64,000 bases of DNA from Cunninghamia lanceolata. Its lineage: Eukaryota > Streptophyta > Pinopsida > Cupressales > Cupressaceae. The position numbers and the translations under genes were made by a program. The stretch covers positions 5,784,501 to 5,848,500 of the forward strand of contig BSBN01000233.1 in NCBI GenBank assembly GCA_027924645.1, read 5' to 3'. Within the stretch, counting starts at the first letter, position 1, and each line of letters opens with the position of its first letter. Positions 22,132 to 37,859 of the stretch are shown one piece after another. The notes beneath the pieces were generated by a model. The model had not been told where the DNA came from and searched no databases. It saw only the letters and a list, made by a program, of their open reading frames with translations.

Positions 22132-22560
22132 TGTAGAGGAAAAAATACCCTCTACATAAAATGTTCTATAGGGTAATTAAACAAAAGAAACCAAATAAAA
22201 TTCAATTAACCTAGATTACATGAGTTGGGACTAATAATTGAAATTTATGAGAACTAAATAAATTAATTACATGAGAACTTAGATTAATTCTTATTGCAAT
22301 AGTCTCCACCTAAGTGTCAAGAATGCATTCCCCAAGTAACTATGATTTTATATTTTTTTGCTAACCTACAAATTTAAATATATTTTGTCTACATTCAAAA
22401 TTGTGTGTAGACCTAATTTCCATGTGTTTCACGGATGTGAACTTGACGTGTGAATGTGAACCTATAACTTATAGAACTAAACTTAAAATTCTCTTAGTCA
22501 AATTAGTTTTTTTCTCAATGTTTTATCTTTAAATTTTGATAAGGACACATGGTGTTTACA
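22132..22560 (-). repeat. Putative LTR end of a minus-strand element
   Basis: On the minus strand this sequence ends CTCTACA next to the primer-site-like block. It contains a short repeated phrase, ACCCTCTACA / TTCCTCTACA. I found no second copy in the window, so the far edge is unknown. Confidence 0.3.
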
Positions 22561-25500
22561 AACACCTTTGATGAATCTATCAAATTACAAGTCATGTTCC
22601 CCTTTGTTAGACCCGTAATGGACTAACTTTATGGCTCTAAGCAAAAATATTGAGGATAACAAGCAAGGATGTAATGATCCTAGGTTGATGTGATTTTGAT
22701 GTAGATTATCTTGTCCACTTGCAAATCAAACTCTAGATGTGTTCTCATAGTTATCTTATATGATTTATTCCATTAGGGCTAGTCTTTAAATACACCATCC
22801 TAGCTTGGTATTTAGCACAATTTACACTTTAGCTGACTCATAACCATTAGTGAATAAGGCAACAAAGGTTTTGAATTTTAGAATTATACAATTCAAATCC
22901 ATGGGCATGAATATGACCCAAATCACTTCCACTCTCGTAGACTTGAACCAAGTCAATGATTGATAGATTTGAGGCACGAGATGAATGTATGGGGATGAGT
23001 GGTGTCAAAATCAAGAGTGACTAAAGCCTAAGATCATTTGTCAACTTCAATATAAAAATTATTATTTTATACACTTGTCAATACAATTAAACTCAACCTA
23101 ATCACAATGGACCCAAAACATAAAAGAAAAGGACATGGATATGCAATCTTCAACATTACAATTTTATATCTAAACCAAAACAAGTTTTAAGTCTTAAGAA
23201 CTTATTTCCCCTAAAAAATACAGTTTTTTCTTTAACTTCAAAATTTTAGTCGTCTTCATATGTGAGAATAACCAATTTTGAAAAAAATCTTCTCCCTCCT
23301 GAACCACGAAGTTACATGGTACTTGGCTAATATTGATGAACTTTCATCATGACTTTCTCAAAAACTCATGCTTTTAGTTTTTGGCAAATTATTCAAACAT
23401 TCTAGATAATTGACTGTGAGAAAATCCTTCATTCTTTTTCAAATTTTGGAACTCGTTTATGTAGATGGAGAGAAAGAGACAAGTACTGGTCAAAGGCCTC
23501 ACGTGGTGCTTATATTATTCAAATCTGTTAATGCGAAAATAATGGAGTGCAGTCAGCTTCAAATAACTGAATTTCAATATCAAAGCACGAGGGCAGGTTT
23601 TACATTCAGTCAGAAACTAGAATTTGTGATCACATTAGTGGTAGGTAATGCAAAGACTCTTATTTGGAATTATATAATAGAAAGCAACATGCCTAACCAC
23701 CATCAAGATTAGTGTTGACAAAATATCTAGCTAATAATAAGCTTGTAATGGATGATCTCTGATTCTAACGTTTAGTGAGCAATTCAGAAATTCACTCAAT
23801 CAGTTCGAGAGATTTTAAGGTCAGCATCTAATGAATTATGAAGTTGATAAAAATTAGGACAAAAGAGCTCCTCAATAAAAGACAGGTGTAAAGTATATAA
23901 AATTAAACTCGACTTTCGCTACATATGTCCACACATACAATTTTTATCCATATGGATTTAATTCTGCTTTTCAATTTTAATTATTCTTTCTGAAAACTAG
24001 CTATAACTGGAATTACTATACTGATCTGAAATCTTGGACTCCATGAAAATGGAATGAAAGAACTCAAGCCAACAAACTATTATTTGATAGAATTTGTTAC
24101 AGAATCACAGGAAAGTTATCACATATGGAAGTTATCTTAGAAAGTGGTTTTTGAAAAAGCAATTTCTCTTTTAGATATTGTGTGAAGAATTTTTCGATGG
24201 CTGTCTTCAAAATAGTCTTTGATTTTGCTATGACAGTGAAAATTGATGGAAAATGATGGGAAACTAATATGATAAGTCAGACACTCAAAAGTCTTGTTTA
24301 ATAAGCCAATTAATTTGTAAACTAGCAGAAAATGATGTTTTGCATTCTTATTTAGGAGGAGAAAGTAAGTCGCAAATGGCATGGAGCTGATTGGGAATTT
24401 GACAAGGCAATCTCCTGGGGCCGTTAATGAGGTCTTAAGAATCATAAAATTTCACTGTCAATTCAAAAGTAAATATTAAAAAAGGTTAACAAAGGTTAGG
24501 TAGCACAATCATAGCCATGGATTTGTCCATGATGTTAAAGTTAGGTCAACCAAAACCCATGTTTAGGACAGTGATCAAACACTTGTATTGTTTGTAACTA
24601 TAGAACAAGTGGATATGCATTCAAATGATTTATTAGCTTAATTTATTATAATAGTTATAATAAATGTTAGTTTTACACATTATTAAGTTTATATTGAAAA
24701 AGTATAAAAAATAATAATTAATATTGGTAGAATATTTGGTATGCAGTAATATATATAGTCTAATTTACTATGATTCTTAATAGGAGTGATACATAATGGA
24801 AGGGACCCTCCTACTAATATAATGGTTAATTTGCTAGAGATGAGTATGTTTCCTTGATTGACCCCCCTCTCTTTTGATGGCTTAAAAGTAAACGATGAGG
24901 AAGTTGTTTGTTAGTTGGACTTTTAATACATCAAATAACAAACACATTGTTGGTTGTTTATGTTTTTTGCTTCCATGTGGCTAATAAATTCAAAAAATTA
25001 CTCTACATAAAAACTTTTAAAAATTCCTTTACTCTCAAATCAAATACACCTAAAAATGTGCATCCTAAAATTTCTTATACAACTAAAAAACCTTATATCA
25101 TATTTCTAAAGGAAATAAATGATTACATAAATTTATCTAGGCTAATTAAATGAATGCAATCAATAAGCACACATTAACCTAAATAAAAGGGTTAAAGAAT
25201 GATAACTGAATTGAAATAAATCTACTAATTAAATAACAGGATAAAAGGGCTTAGCTCTAAAATCAATAATTGAAAGCTGAAGTTGAAACCATTTTTAATT
25301 AATTCATCACTAACATGAAATTGTTTGCCTCATCCTAATGGATGTTTGAGAGTCTACACTATCACCAAAAAAAAGTAAATCAAACCTAATCCTCACAAGC
25401 TCAATCCCAATTGTCCCGAACCTTATCTAACACATGGAATTGAAGTATTCTATTGAACTATCAAAATTTGTACTTAAAAACTACTCACATTCACCTTCTA

Positions 25501-27660
25501 TATATCTAAATCTATTAAGGTAGTGTCTAGAGATAATATTTAGTCCATCTTGCTAACTCAATAGGTGAATGAGTTCTAGGTCAAACACCTTGGTGGGCCA
25601 AATTAATGACAATGAGAAATATCAAAGACTACTCACAAACACACATACAACCTATATGATGATGCAAATTTGATTTTTTTGATCCTCTTTAAAGTTGAAG
25701 TGTGTTCTAATTATTCTCTTTTCTCTTACATTAACCTTCTAAAATTAAGGGCACAATCAACATTCTTAAATATTATAAAATAACAACATGTTGCATGAAA
25801 CATGTGCTAGATCAACTCATAATGACTAGTAAAATGAGTTATGAAAGTTTAGACTTGAATTTAATGCTTTGGACTTTAGGTGTCATTCCCATGCTCCTTT
25901 GCATTGATCTATCAAACTCACATCACTTAGAAATGATCTACAAGGATAAAGTAATGATCTTGGGTTACAAAAATGAATGAATTGAAATTAGTGCAATGAG
26001 GGTGAAATAGGGATAAATAGGGATCTAGTTGTGAGCCAAGTCTAACACAAGAATATGTCATTTGTCAATGTTCTATTGAATTAAAGCATTCCCATCATGA
26101 TGGACCTAAAAAAATAGGGACTAGCATGGGTATGTTAATTTTACCATTACATTTTCTTCTCACTTTGATGTGCATGTTAATCTAACATAAGCATGCATTT
26201 CAAAGTCTATGGGCATTCTTATCTTTCATAGAAAAATTAAATATTTAGACACTCATAAAACATATCATCTCTAAAAAAGGATACTTGATGAATCTTTTTA
26301 TATTCTCCTTGGTATGAGTCCTCCATTAAACCTATAGACAAGCAAAAATGTGCAATGAGTAGCATCTATCACATGATCAAAATAAACATAAATTACAAGT
26401 TTCTCTAATTATCTATGAAAAATGAATAAACAAGTAAAGTTATAGAAGAGTCTACATGTTTAGAAAGAAGTATGAAAATTATATGATGCAGAGAATGTGT
26501 TAAGAGTTAGCCTAATGTAACCATGCAATAAAATGCCACTCGATGTGAAAATATGATCAAAACTCTACAAAATGTAGTAATGGGATAAAATCATCACATG
26601 ATGTAGGCAATGCAATCAAACATTATGTGATAAAGATCTACGTAATTCATCCATGTAATGTGATAGAACACTTTCTACATATGATGGTGAGTCTCTATTT
26701 AACATAAGACATCATCTAAAAAATCAACCATAAAAAGTGTTAATGAAAATGTATAGCCTCTCCATTTGGTTACATCCAATGGATGCAAGGAATTAAAGGA
26801 GAGGAAAGATAATAAATGATAAGGATAAAAACAAAAACAATAAGGTAATTAGATTAGATGTAAGTATGTAAGCACATATAACATGTTTAAATATCTAATC
26901 GTATAACAAGCATGTTATAACATAAATTGGAAATAGACATCAAGTCATGTATATTAATGTTAAGATGACCCTAAATCTCATGTAATATATTAGATAAAGT
27001 TGAATTACAAGGGTCGCAAATGTGTTTTCATAGGTTTAATCATGATAAATATCATGAAGCATAGTATCATAAGAATGAAATCATAGGCATGACAAGATCA
27101 CAAGAAAAAGTGATAAACATGGAGTCATAACTTGGTAGATATGATAATAATATGAGAAGTAAACATAGATCATAAAAAAATCTTAGTGCTTATAATAGAT
27201 TGAATATATAATTAAAATATTAAGTATTATATAATCATAAAAGCATATGTAAACAACAAATAAGTGAACAATCAAAGTGGTGAATTATATAAAATGAAAG
27301 AAAATAGAAGGGCTAAACAAGGTATGTAGAAAAGTAAAGTGATAAACAAAGAAACATATAAGCAATCATGAAAGTAAAGCACATGAGACATAAAGAGATC
27401 ACAGGTTCTAAACATGAAAATGACATAAGAAATATTCCCCCAACTAGGGAAACAAAGCACAAATCATAATATAGGAGTGCTCAATGTATAATGGATCATA
27501 TCCAATAAGATCCTAATCTAAGATGTCATCTTCTTCCTAATGAAAAGTTTCATCATATCATGCTTCTTCAATTACATGATTTGCTTCCTCATGACTTACT
27601 TTTTCAATGATGTGTTTCTTCTTGGTAGCAATTTGTACTCTTTTCAAATAAAATATAAAT
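22561..27660. other. Unassigned AT-rich DNA
   Basis: About 5.1 kb with no reading frame above about 102 codons and no recognisable domain on either strand. 23280-24450 is somewhat less AT-rich and has frames at 23410-23712 (+) and 24137-24445 (-), neither with a known motif. 26900-27450 has many short ATCATAA/ATGATAA repeats. It could be decayed LTR or low-copy intergenic sequence. No tRNA or rRNA was seen. Confidence 0.5.
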
Positions 27661-27689
27661 AGGTGGGAAATTAGGTGTTTCTTACTTTA

Positions 27690-28480
27690 TTCATTTTTTA
27701 TGTGTTTTTGGAGGTAGTTTTACATAAATATTTTGCATATATTGAAACATAAAAGTCTTCTTTGAAATTCATGTAGTAGTGCATTCTTTGAATGAAATTA
27801 TTAATATGGTTTTTACAATATAAGTTCCTTATCATTCTTAGGTAGTACAGGTGGAAAAGTGGGCTCAACTTGATCATGTGAAATGTTACAAGTAGCATCC
27901 TCTTTCTTTTGTTCTTCTAATTTTATTTGATACACATCATATATAGCTTTACCACTTTCATATGGAGATTTCTTGGGAGTGAGAATGTAATTATCTAAAG
28001 TAAAATGGCTCAATTACTCAAGAAGCTCATATGGATCTTGTGCAATCATTACAACTATACCTTCATGAAGAATATGATCATGTTAATGAATAACAAAAGG
28101 TACAAGTACTAAGTGTTCCAACCAAGGTCTACCATGTAATATAAAAAATCTATTAAAAATAGGACTAATAGGACATAATATATGTACTTTCTTAGGACCT
28201 GGATTAAGAGGTATAATAGCACAACCAAAGCGTGAATCAATATCCCATTAGTCATTTTCAATGATACTTATAATGGGCATTAATAATTTGGCTTCAAATG
28301 TTTAGTAGCTATGAACTCTTTAGCACATCTATTGTATTTCTTTGTAGCATCTATAAGAATGTCACAAATGATCTTATCTAGTATTTCACCCATTAAATAT
28401 AATGGACCATGATTATTATTCGATGGATTTCCTAATCTAAAAATGTGATAAATGAAGTAATGTGGGAGGAAGAGTTGGTG
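27690..28480 (-). pseudogene. Gypsy (Tat/Ogre-like) protease relic
   Basis: Minus-strand reading gives CAIIPLNPGPKKVHILCPIS, then an ILHGRPWLEHLVLVPFVIH block corresponding to the LGRPWL-x-VPS region of Tat/Ogre-like retropepsins. A HEGIVVMIAQDPYELLE strand and a linker with YESGKAIYDVYQIKLEEQKK follow. Stops interrupt it (e.g. near 28015, 28080 and 27810). It pairs with the gag relic at 30106-30720 on the same strand; the solo LTR separates them. No RT follows to the left. Confidence 0.6.
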
Positions 28481-28736
28481 TGCTTAGAATGTATTGTTTT
28501 TTATCAGTAAAAGGTGTAGGGCACCTGAATAGGTATAATTATATTAATATAAGTAAAGTATCCAAAGATGGATTTACAATATACATATCATGTCCAAAAT
28601 ATCCTCCAAGAATACATTGAGATCAAGAGGAGGATCTCATCCAAAAGATAAAAAATGATTTGTACATATCAAAAAGGAAGCATATAAATAAAAATCAGCC
28701 TAGCTGACACATTATCAATAACATTTAAATACTTAG

Positions 28737-30100
28737 TGTTATGTCATAAAATGTCCCCCTAGGACTTTTACCTCCTAAGTTTAGCTCCTAGGTCCCTTAG
28801 ATTTAATCATGCATGTTAAAAATGAATCCCGGAGAAAAATCCCCTAAAACCCATGTCAAATGGGGCTTAGGGACCACTCTTAAGCTTAATCAAGTCCCAA
28901 AATAGGACCTTGGACTTGGGTGCCCATGCCTTAGTCCTTACCTATTTTGTCGAGACCCAAATTTTAAATGTCGGCAAAGTGATTGTTAAAAAGTTTCCCT
29001 TTGTCGACCTATTCAATTTGAATTACGAATGTTTAGCGGGAATGCACATATAAACATGTTTAGGAATTCATTTTACACCTAGATGGATAATGCGAACTTG
29101 TGATCTTATGTGAAAGATATTCAAGGATTTCATTGTGTTGCAAAGAAATATTGTGTTGTGTTTGTACTTATTTGTTGAAGATTTGTCTTCATCAATCCAT
29201 CTCCATGCGAAAGATATTCAAGGATTTCATTGTGTTGCAGAGCAATATTGTGTTGTGTTTGTACTTTTTTGTTGAAGATTTGTCTTCATCAATCCATCTC
29301 CTCATGGTGTGAAAGATCTTCATCTCCCTGTGAGAGCTTCACCTCCGAGGTGACATCTACTTTGTGTTTTAATCAATTTATCTTATCATTTTATTTTGCC
29401 TCTATTCACTAAGGACACACACTTTCTCTAACAACAGTGTTGGAAGGCTTGAATGCCATTTCAGGGATTGACCAAGGAAAGCTCCTAAACACCACAACCC
29501 CCAACCCCTCTCTTGTGATTGTAGGTTACAGGTGTCAGATCTTGCAGAGAGGAGTTACAGGAGATTAGACCAGAACATAAAGATTCCAGATCTAAAGAAA
29601 ATAGATGAAAACATCCCTAATTAGACATGGGTATGGTCTGCTCTAGTGTCCTCCAATTTAGCATTGTTGGAAATCTTTGAGAAGGTTATAGTCTGAAGCA
29701 TATTTTGGTTCCAAGACCTCAGAAAAAGTGCCACATTTGACACAAGCACACGCTCTTTTGTCCCTAAATTTTCTGCTTCATAAAATTCAAATTCTGGCAT
29801 GTTTCTAATCTGTATTTAGTGCCTCCCTGTGTGAGCATTTATCAAGTTTTATCTATTTGTTTACAATTTTACATAATTAGGGTTTTAGGCCTAATTAGAC
29901 TAGGGTTTTAACAAAATATCAATCTATTCTATCTTTCCAATCATCTCATAGTGCCATCAAACCTCTAGCTGAGTCCTCTATCATAGTAGTGACTTAGCTC
30001 AGTCAATGTCCTTGAATGTATTTGTGAAAGAAGGGTTTGATTGAATCTAATTAACTATACACTTTTTATCTTTCTTTCAACCCCATTTTCATACTTAACA
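28737..30100 (+). repeat. Solo LTR with perfect target duplication
   Basis: 1364 bp beginning TGTTATGTC and ending ACTTAACA, so the termini are TGTTA/TAACA. It is bracketed by CTTAG at 28732-28736 and 30101-30105. There is no internal region and no partner LTR, as expected after recombination between two LTRs. It is related to the LTR of element A and has a TATA-like TATAAAC at 29049-29055. An internal duplication of about 100 bp lies near 29110-29290: the AAAGATATTCAAGGATTTCATTGTGTTGC phrase occurs twice. Confidence 0.9.
29049..29055 (+). promoter_or_regulatory. TATA-like box in the solo LTR
   Basis: TATAAAC, about 310 bp into the LTR. Element A's LTR has TATAAAAG at a similar offset (about 325 bp). 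Confidence 0.45.
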
Positions 30101-30105
30101 CTTAG

Positions 30106-30720
30106 ATTGTATTGTTATTACAAAGGCACATTAGTATGGGATAATCCTTGAGAAACAACATGATAATAATTTAAATTTCATGGTCCTTATCAATATAATA
30201 TTGTTCCTCCATAGTATTGGCATGACTAGGGAATGGGTTGGTATAAATTTGTAAGTTCTAGTTTGGAGGAGAAGCCAAATGATCTCCACAATCATTGACA
30301 CCTTCAATGTGAATAATTTTTTCATCAATAAGATCTTGTATATTATGATTCAAATCCATGCAATAATGAGTGTGATGTCCCTTAACTCTATGAAAATTAT
30401 AAAATGGTTAATCATTATAATTCTTGGGAAGTGTTTTTCTAGAAACCAATGGATGAATTTGAGGAAGATTTATCAAATTAGAGTTTGATATGCTTTGAAG
30501 TCTCTAAAAGTTCTTGCAACTTTTAAAATTTTCTAGGTGTAATTTGTTTCAAAGAAAGAACATTAAAAATATTTGCAATTTGAAGAGCAATTTTCTTCTT
30601 TTCTTCGTAATCACTACCCTTAGAAAAAGATGTGTTTTTTTTTAAATTTGGAAGGGTATCAGGAAGTATGGGATGTTGAGGGTCCATGTTTGAAAGCATT
30701 AATCACTAAAATCTTAGATT
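30106..30720 (-). pseudogene. Gypsy (Tat/Ogre-like) gag C-terminal relic
   Basis: Minus-strand frames give DPQHPILPDTLPNLKKNTSF, then PQIHPLVSRKTLPKNYND, then FHRVKGHHTHYCMDLNHNI followed by QDLIDEKIIHIEGV. The last block fits the histidine/cysteine knuckle and IQDLIDEGK region found at the gag C-terminus of Tat-like Gypsy elements; the leading cysteine is lost (F). Several stops and a frameshift break it. Removing the solo LTR puts it directly upstream of the protease relic at 27690-28480. Confidence 0.6.
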
Positions 30721-30856
30721 AAATTATTTTTGCATGTTCTTAAAGGTCCATCAGATATGTAAATCTATTTAGGTATACTATTAACAATTGGTATGATCAA
30801 ATTTATTAATAACAATATTTTATAATTTTGAGTTATACAAGGGATGGTGTAATTTA

Positions 30857-31700
30857 TGTTGGGAAAGGTGTTATACACCTTGCATAAAATATTTGATATT
30901 TTGTAAAGTTGTTGTCCACTTTAAAATGGGGCATGACACTTTGGGTGTAATATTTTCCTTAGTAGTTGTATGGGAAATTGGAAATGCATTTAAACAGGTA
31001 GGTGCATTGGGGAAAAACATTTAATATTGGTGGTCATGGTTTAGTGAGAACAAGACTTAATGGGATCACAATTTAATGTGTTAAGCACATTGGGCAAATA
31101 CATTTAATGTGGGATACACATTGGAGAAATGCATGTAATTATTTGATGTATTGTAAAAAGGATTTAATATGAGGTCAAATGAAGACAACTCATCTCAAGA
31201 ACATGGATTGGATAGAAAATTTTTGTTTCCTCAAGGAGGTTTTAATGAATCTTGGTCCTAGAATCAAACTTAGTGCCCACCTTGGGAGTGTCACTTGGGT
31301 GCATTAATTAAAAGTGACTAGAAAACATTAGATTTTTACATTCTTGTTTCTCTTTTTCTTGTAAATAGAAGGCTTAGGATTGAGATTAGGCATCATCTTG
31401 TGCATGTTCATTACGAGTGAAACTTAGTGTATGCACCTAGAGGATTGTGTTACTTGTTGAGAGATATAAGAAGCAGGGAGTGGGATGTTTTAATCTCATA
31501 TTTTTTTGGATAGGTCTCATGTGGAATGCAACAATGGTTTTGCACTATTACCAAAGAAGGTCTTGTCTTGCATGGTTTCCTACTATATTAAGAGAATTGA
31601 TCTCCTATGAAGGCCCAAATCTTGATATTGTATTGAAACTTAATATTATTGAGATTAAATTGGTTTCATTGCTAATTAAGGTGTCTCAACCTTCGTAATT
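30857..31700 (+). repeat. Repeat family E, copy 2 (probable LTR)
   Basis: Starts TGTTGGGAAAGGTG and aligns with the reverse complement of 21311-20652 and 13009-12841. Similarity is strong in 30857-31110 and patchy after that. A GTAAATAGAAGGCTTAGG segment near 31363-31380 corresponds to TATAAATAGAATGCTTGGG in copy 1, so a TATA-like box may have been lost here. The end is uncertain. Confidence 0.6.
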
Positions 31701-31782
31701 CCTTGCATTTATTTATTGTATAGTATTTATTTATTTAGCCTATGTTGTAATTTTGTTGCACATCCTATTTTGTCATCTAGTG

Positions 31783-32721
31783 TGAAGTGACACGATGAGT
31801 TGTCACTCCACTTGTAAGATGACTAGGATGGTCAACTCATTCCATGTGGAGATAGGTGTCCCCTTTGTGTGGTAGAGGTATTCTGCCATGTGTCTGCATC
31901 TTGACTAGTGTGTAAGTGAGTCTTGACTGAAACAATTATGATAGATTCCTGACAGAATCTATGACGCGTAAGAGTCGTAAATAGAATGTTCTATGATAGG
32001 TGAAGACATGTGTCACTAGACATCTTGGAAGAAGGAATCTTTGGGTTCCCCAAGGAAAGTTATGACATGTTGTAAGAGAATATGCCAGTTTTAGTTAGTG
32101 TATGACATATTCTCTTACAACTGTAAGTACTGTTAGTATGATAGATTCTATGACGATCGTAAGATGCGTAAGAGCATCTGTCATTGCCCAACTTGGGATT
32201 AGGAGACCATATTGGGGTGGGGTGTTATGACAAGTGTCATGACCATGTTTCTGTGTTGGACAAGTGTCCCTAGGCTTGGGTTTTGGGCCATGAGGCCAAG
32301 TTGGACACCCATCTCAAGAAAGGTCCATTTTTGCCTTGTAACTTCTATTTAAATAGGTACTTGGAGAGGAGATGTATTATGTGATTGATAGGTATTGTTA
32401 TGCTGCTAGAATATCTCTAGATCTGAGTGTCAAAGACTCCTGCAAGAGCATTGGCTCTATAACTGTGTTGTAAACTTCTTTGTTTAGATAATACTTTTGA
32501 GTTGTATTTTGGAGTGTGGGGTTTTTGACCCGTAAGGGTTTTCCCCATGTTATATCTTCTCTCTCTCTCTTCTGTCTTACATTCTTGTGTTGTGTATTGC
32601 TGCAATATCTCTGTTGTTGGGTTAATAACAATGTAATTGTAAAGGTTAAAAAGAATGTGCACACGTCTCTCCTCATTAGATTAGTATAGGAAACGATTTC
32701 TGCACACCTAGGTTCCTTTCA
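31783..32721 (+). repeat. Element J (Copia) 5' LTR
   Basis: The right edge is fixed by the iMet primer site 2 bp downstream and the terminus CCTTTCA. The left edge is tentatively TGAAGTGACACG at 31783, a partial inverted match to that terminus. It contains an imperfect repeat of GACATATTCTCTTACAA/GACATGTTGTAAGAGAATAT near 32050-32120 and a TATTTAAATAGG TATA-like segment near 32346. A short CT run lies at 32558-32572. Confidence 0.65.
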
Positions 32722-32723
32722 AT

Positions 32724-32735
32724 TGGTATCAGAGC
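32724..32735 (+). promoter_or_regulatory. Element J primer-binding site (initiator Met tRNA)
   Basis: TGGTATCAGAGC, an exact plant Copia iMet primer site. Confidence 0.9.
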
Positions 32736-32830
32736 TTGATCACCTTTGGTCCTAGTTGTTGGGTAGGGGTTTTTTGAGCTGATCTTAGATTGAGTGGGAG
32801 TCTATGTAGAGTATTATGTAATCTTGTTGC

Positions 32831-32996
32831 ATGAAAGAGATGGCAGGCACATCTAGAAGATTAGAGGTGGAGAAGTTTAATGGCACAAATTTTGAGTTAT
32901 GGAAACTTAAGATGGAAGACATGCTTGTTGATTGAGACCTATGGGAAACCATTTCTAGTGTAAAACCAACTACAATGGCACAAGCTAATTGGATTT
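32831..32996 (+). pseudogene. Element J gag, N-terminal fragment
   Basis: From ATG 32831 or the in-frame ATG 32840, the reading gives MAGTSRRLEVEKFNGTNFEL and WKLKMEDMLVD. This is the UBN2-type gag start of many plant Copia elements (K-F-N/D-G-x-N-F-x-x-W-K). A TGA follows MEDMLVD, and the frame ends abruptly at about 32996, where LTR-derived sequence begins. All the rest of gag and the whole of pol are missing. Confidence 0.75.
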
Positions 32997-32997
32997 G

Positions 32998-36825
<3,828 letters not shown>

Positions 36826-37628
36826 ATGCAAGAAAAGAAAAGAACCAAAATATTTTTGGTGGATGCAAGATTTCTCTTCAACCTAGGATGCTCTTGCATC
36901 GATATCATAACAAGGTTTAGTTGTCCTCTTAGCATAAAAATTGATCAAGGAAGTCACTTTGTGAACAAGACAATTGTGGAACTATTGGACAACTTCATGA
37001 TCACTCACAATAGAAGTAGCCCCTACCACCATCAAGTAAATGGACCAAGTGAGGGTTTGAATAATATTATAGGAACTACACTTACTAAGATGTACAACAA
37101 TAACATTATAGATTAGGACATTAAAATACTAATAGTGTTATGGAGATATAGAACAACCTACAGAAGTTTAACTAGATTTTGCCCATTTGAACTAGTAAAT
37201 GGTACTGATGCATCACTATGTATACAACATATTATACCAAACTTAAGAGTGGCCACTAGATTACGGTTGGATGAGAAATAATATTTATAAGAAATATTGC
37301 AGGAATTGAAAAATTAGATGATAAAAGACTAATAGTAGCTTATCAGCAAAGTCTAGAAAAAAGGTGCCAAAAAGCATGGGATGATATAAATTTGTGACAC
37401 AACATATTTCAAATTGGTGACATGGTTCCCCTATATAATAGAAAATTCAAAAAATAGAAAAAATTAAAGATGTGATGGTTGGGCCCATATATAAATGTGG
37501 AAATAGATAAGTGAAGGGTCATTAAGTTAAAAATAATACAAGATGAACCACTAAAGTGTTATCTCAATGGTGCCAGATTAAAACATTATTATGAAGGTAC
37601 TTACAAAATAGTTTTTAAAAAAGTGTAA
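36826..37628 (+). pseudogene. Gypsy integrase relic (Tat/Ogre-like), element I
   Basis: The core reads CPLSIKIDQGSHFVNKTIVE (second catalytic Asp) and SSPYHHQVNGPSEGLNNIIG (the E of the DDE triad). It continues in the same direction with WRYRTTYRSLTRFCPFELVN and, after breaks, a C-terminal domain containing YNRKFKK, WLGPYINVEIDK and YLNGARLKHYYE. The first catalytic Asp and the zinc region are missing, as the relic is truncated on its left. Stops occur near 37116, 37284, 37312 and 37400. The C-terminal module matches the layout of Tat-lineage integrases. Confidence 0.75.
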
Positions 37629-37859
37629 TATATGTATGATAGAAAAAGTGTATTGTATAATAGTTTAGTCACTAATAAAAGTATTTAATGGAAGGAATGG
37701 TGAAAAGATAAGGGATAGATAGGTGAAATAAATGCATACCCTCCATAAAAAATCTATAAAAAGTGACTCAATCTAAAGAAAAACTCACTTGTGAAAAATT
37801 GCTAAGAGTTTTGCTATAAACCCTATGCATCAGTGAGAGTAATGATAATTCCTACCTAA
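37629..37859 (+). other. Spacer between integrase relic and downstream frame
   Basis: About 230 bp of A-rich sequence after the integrase C-terminus, with no reading frame. Confidence 0.4.

Noticed and set aside
23410..23712. 100-codon plus-strand frame as a possible host gene
   Set aside because: No domain, no splice-site support and no neighbouring exons that I can recognise.
32724..32735. tRNA-Met-like sequence
   Set aside because: It is the 12-base primer-binding site only; no cloverleaf surrounds it. The same holds at 7832, 47658 and 50331.
36826..37628. Endogenous pararetrovirus fragment
   Set aside because: The sequence is an integrase of Gypsy type, which plant pararetroviruses lack, and no coat or movement protein is seen.
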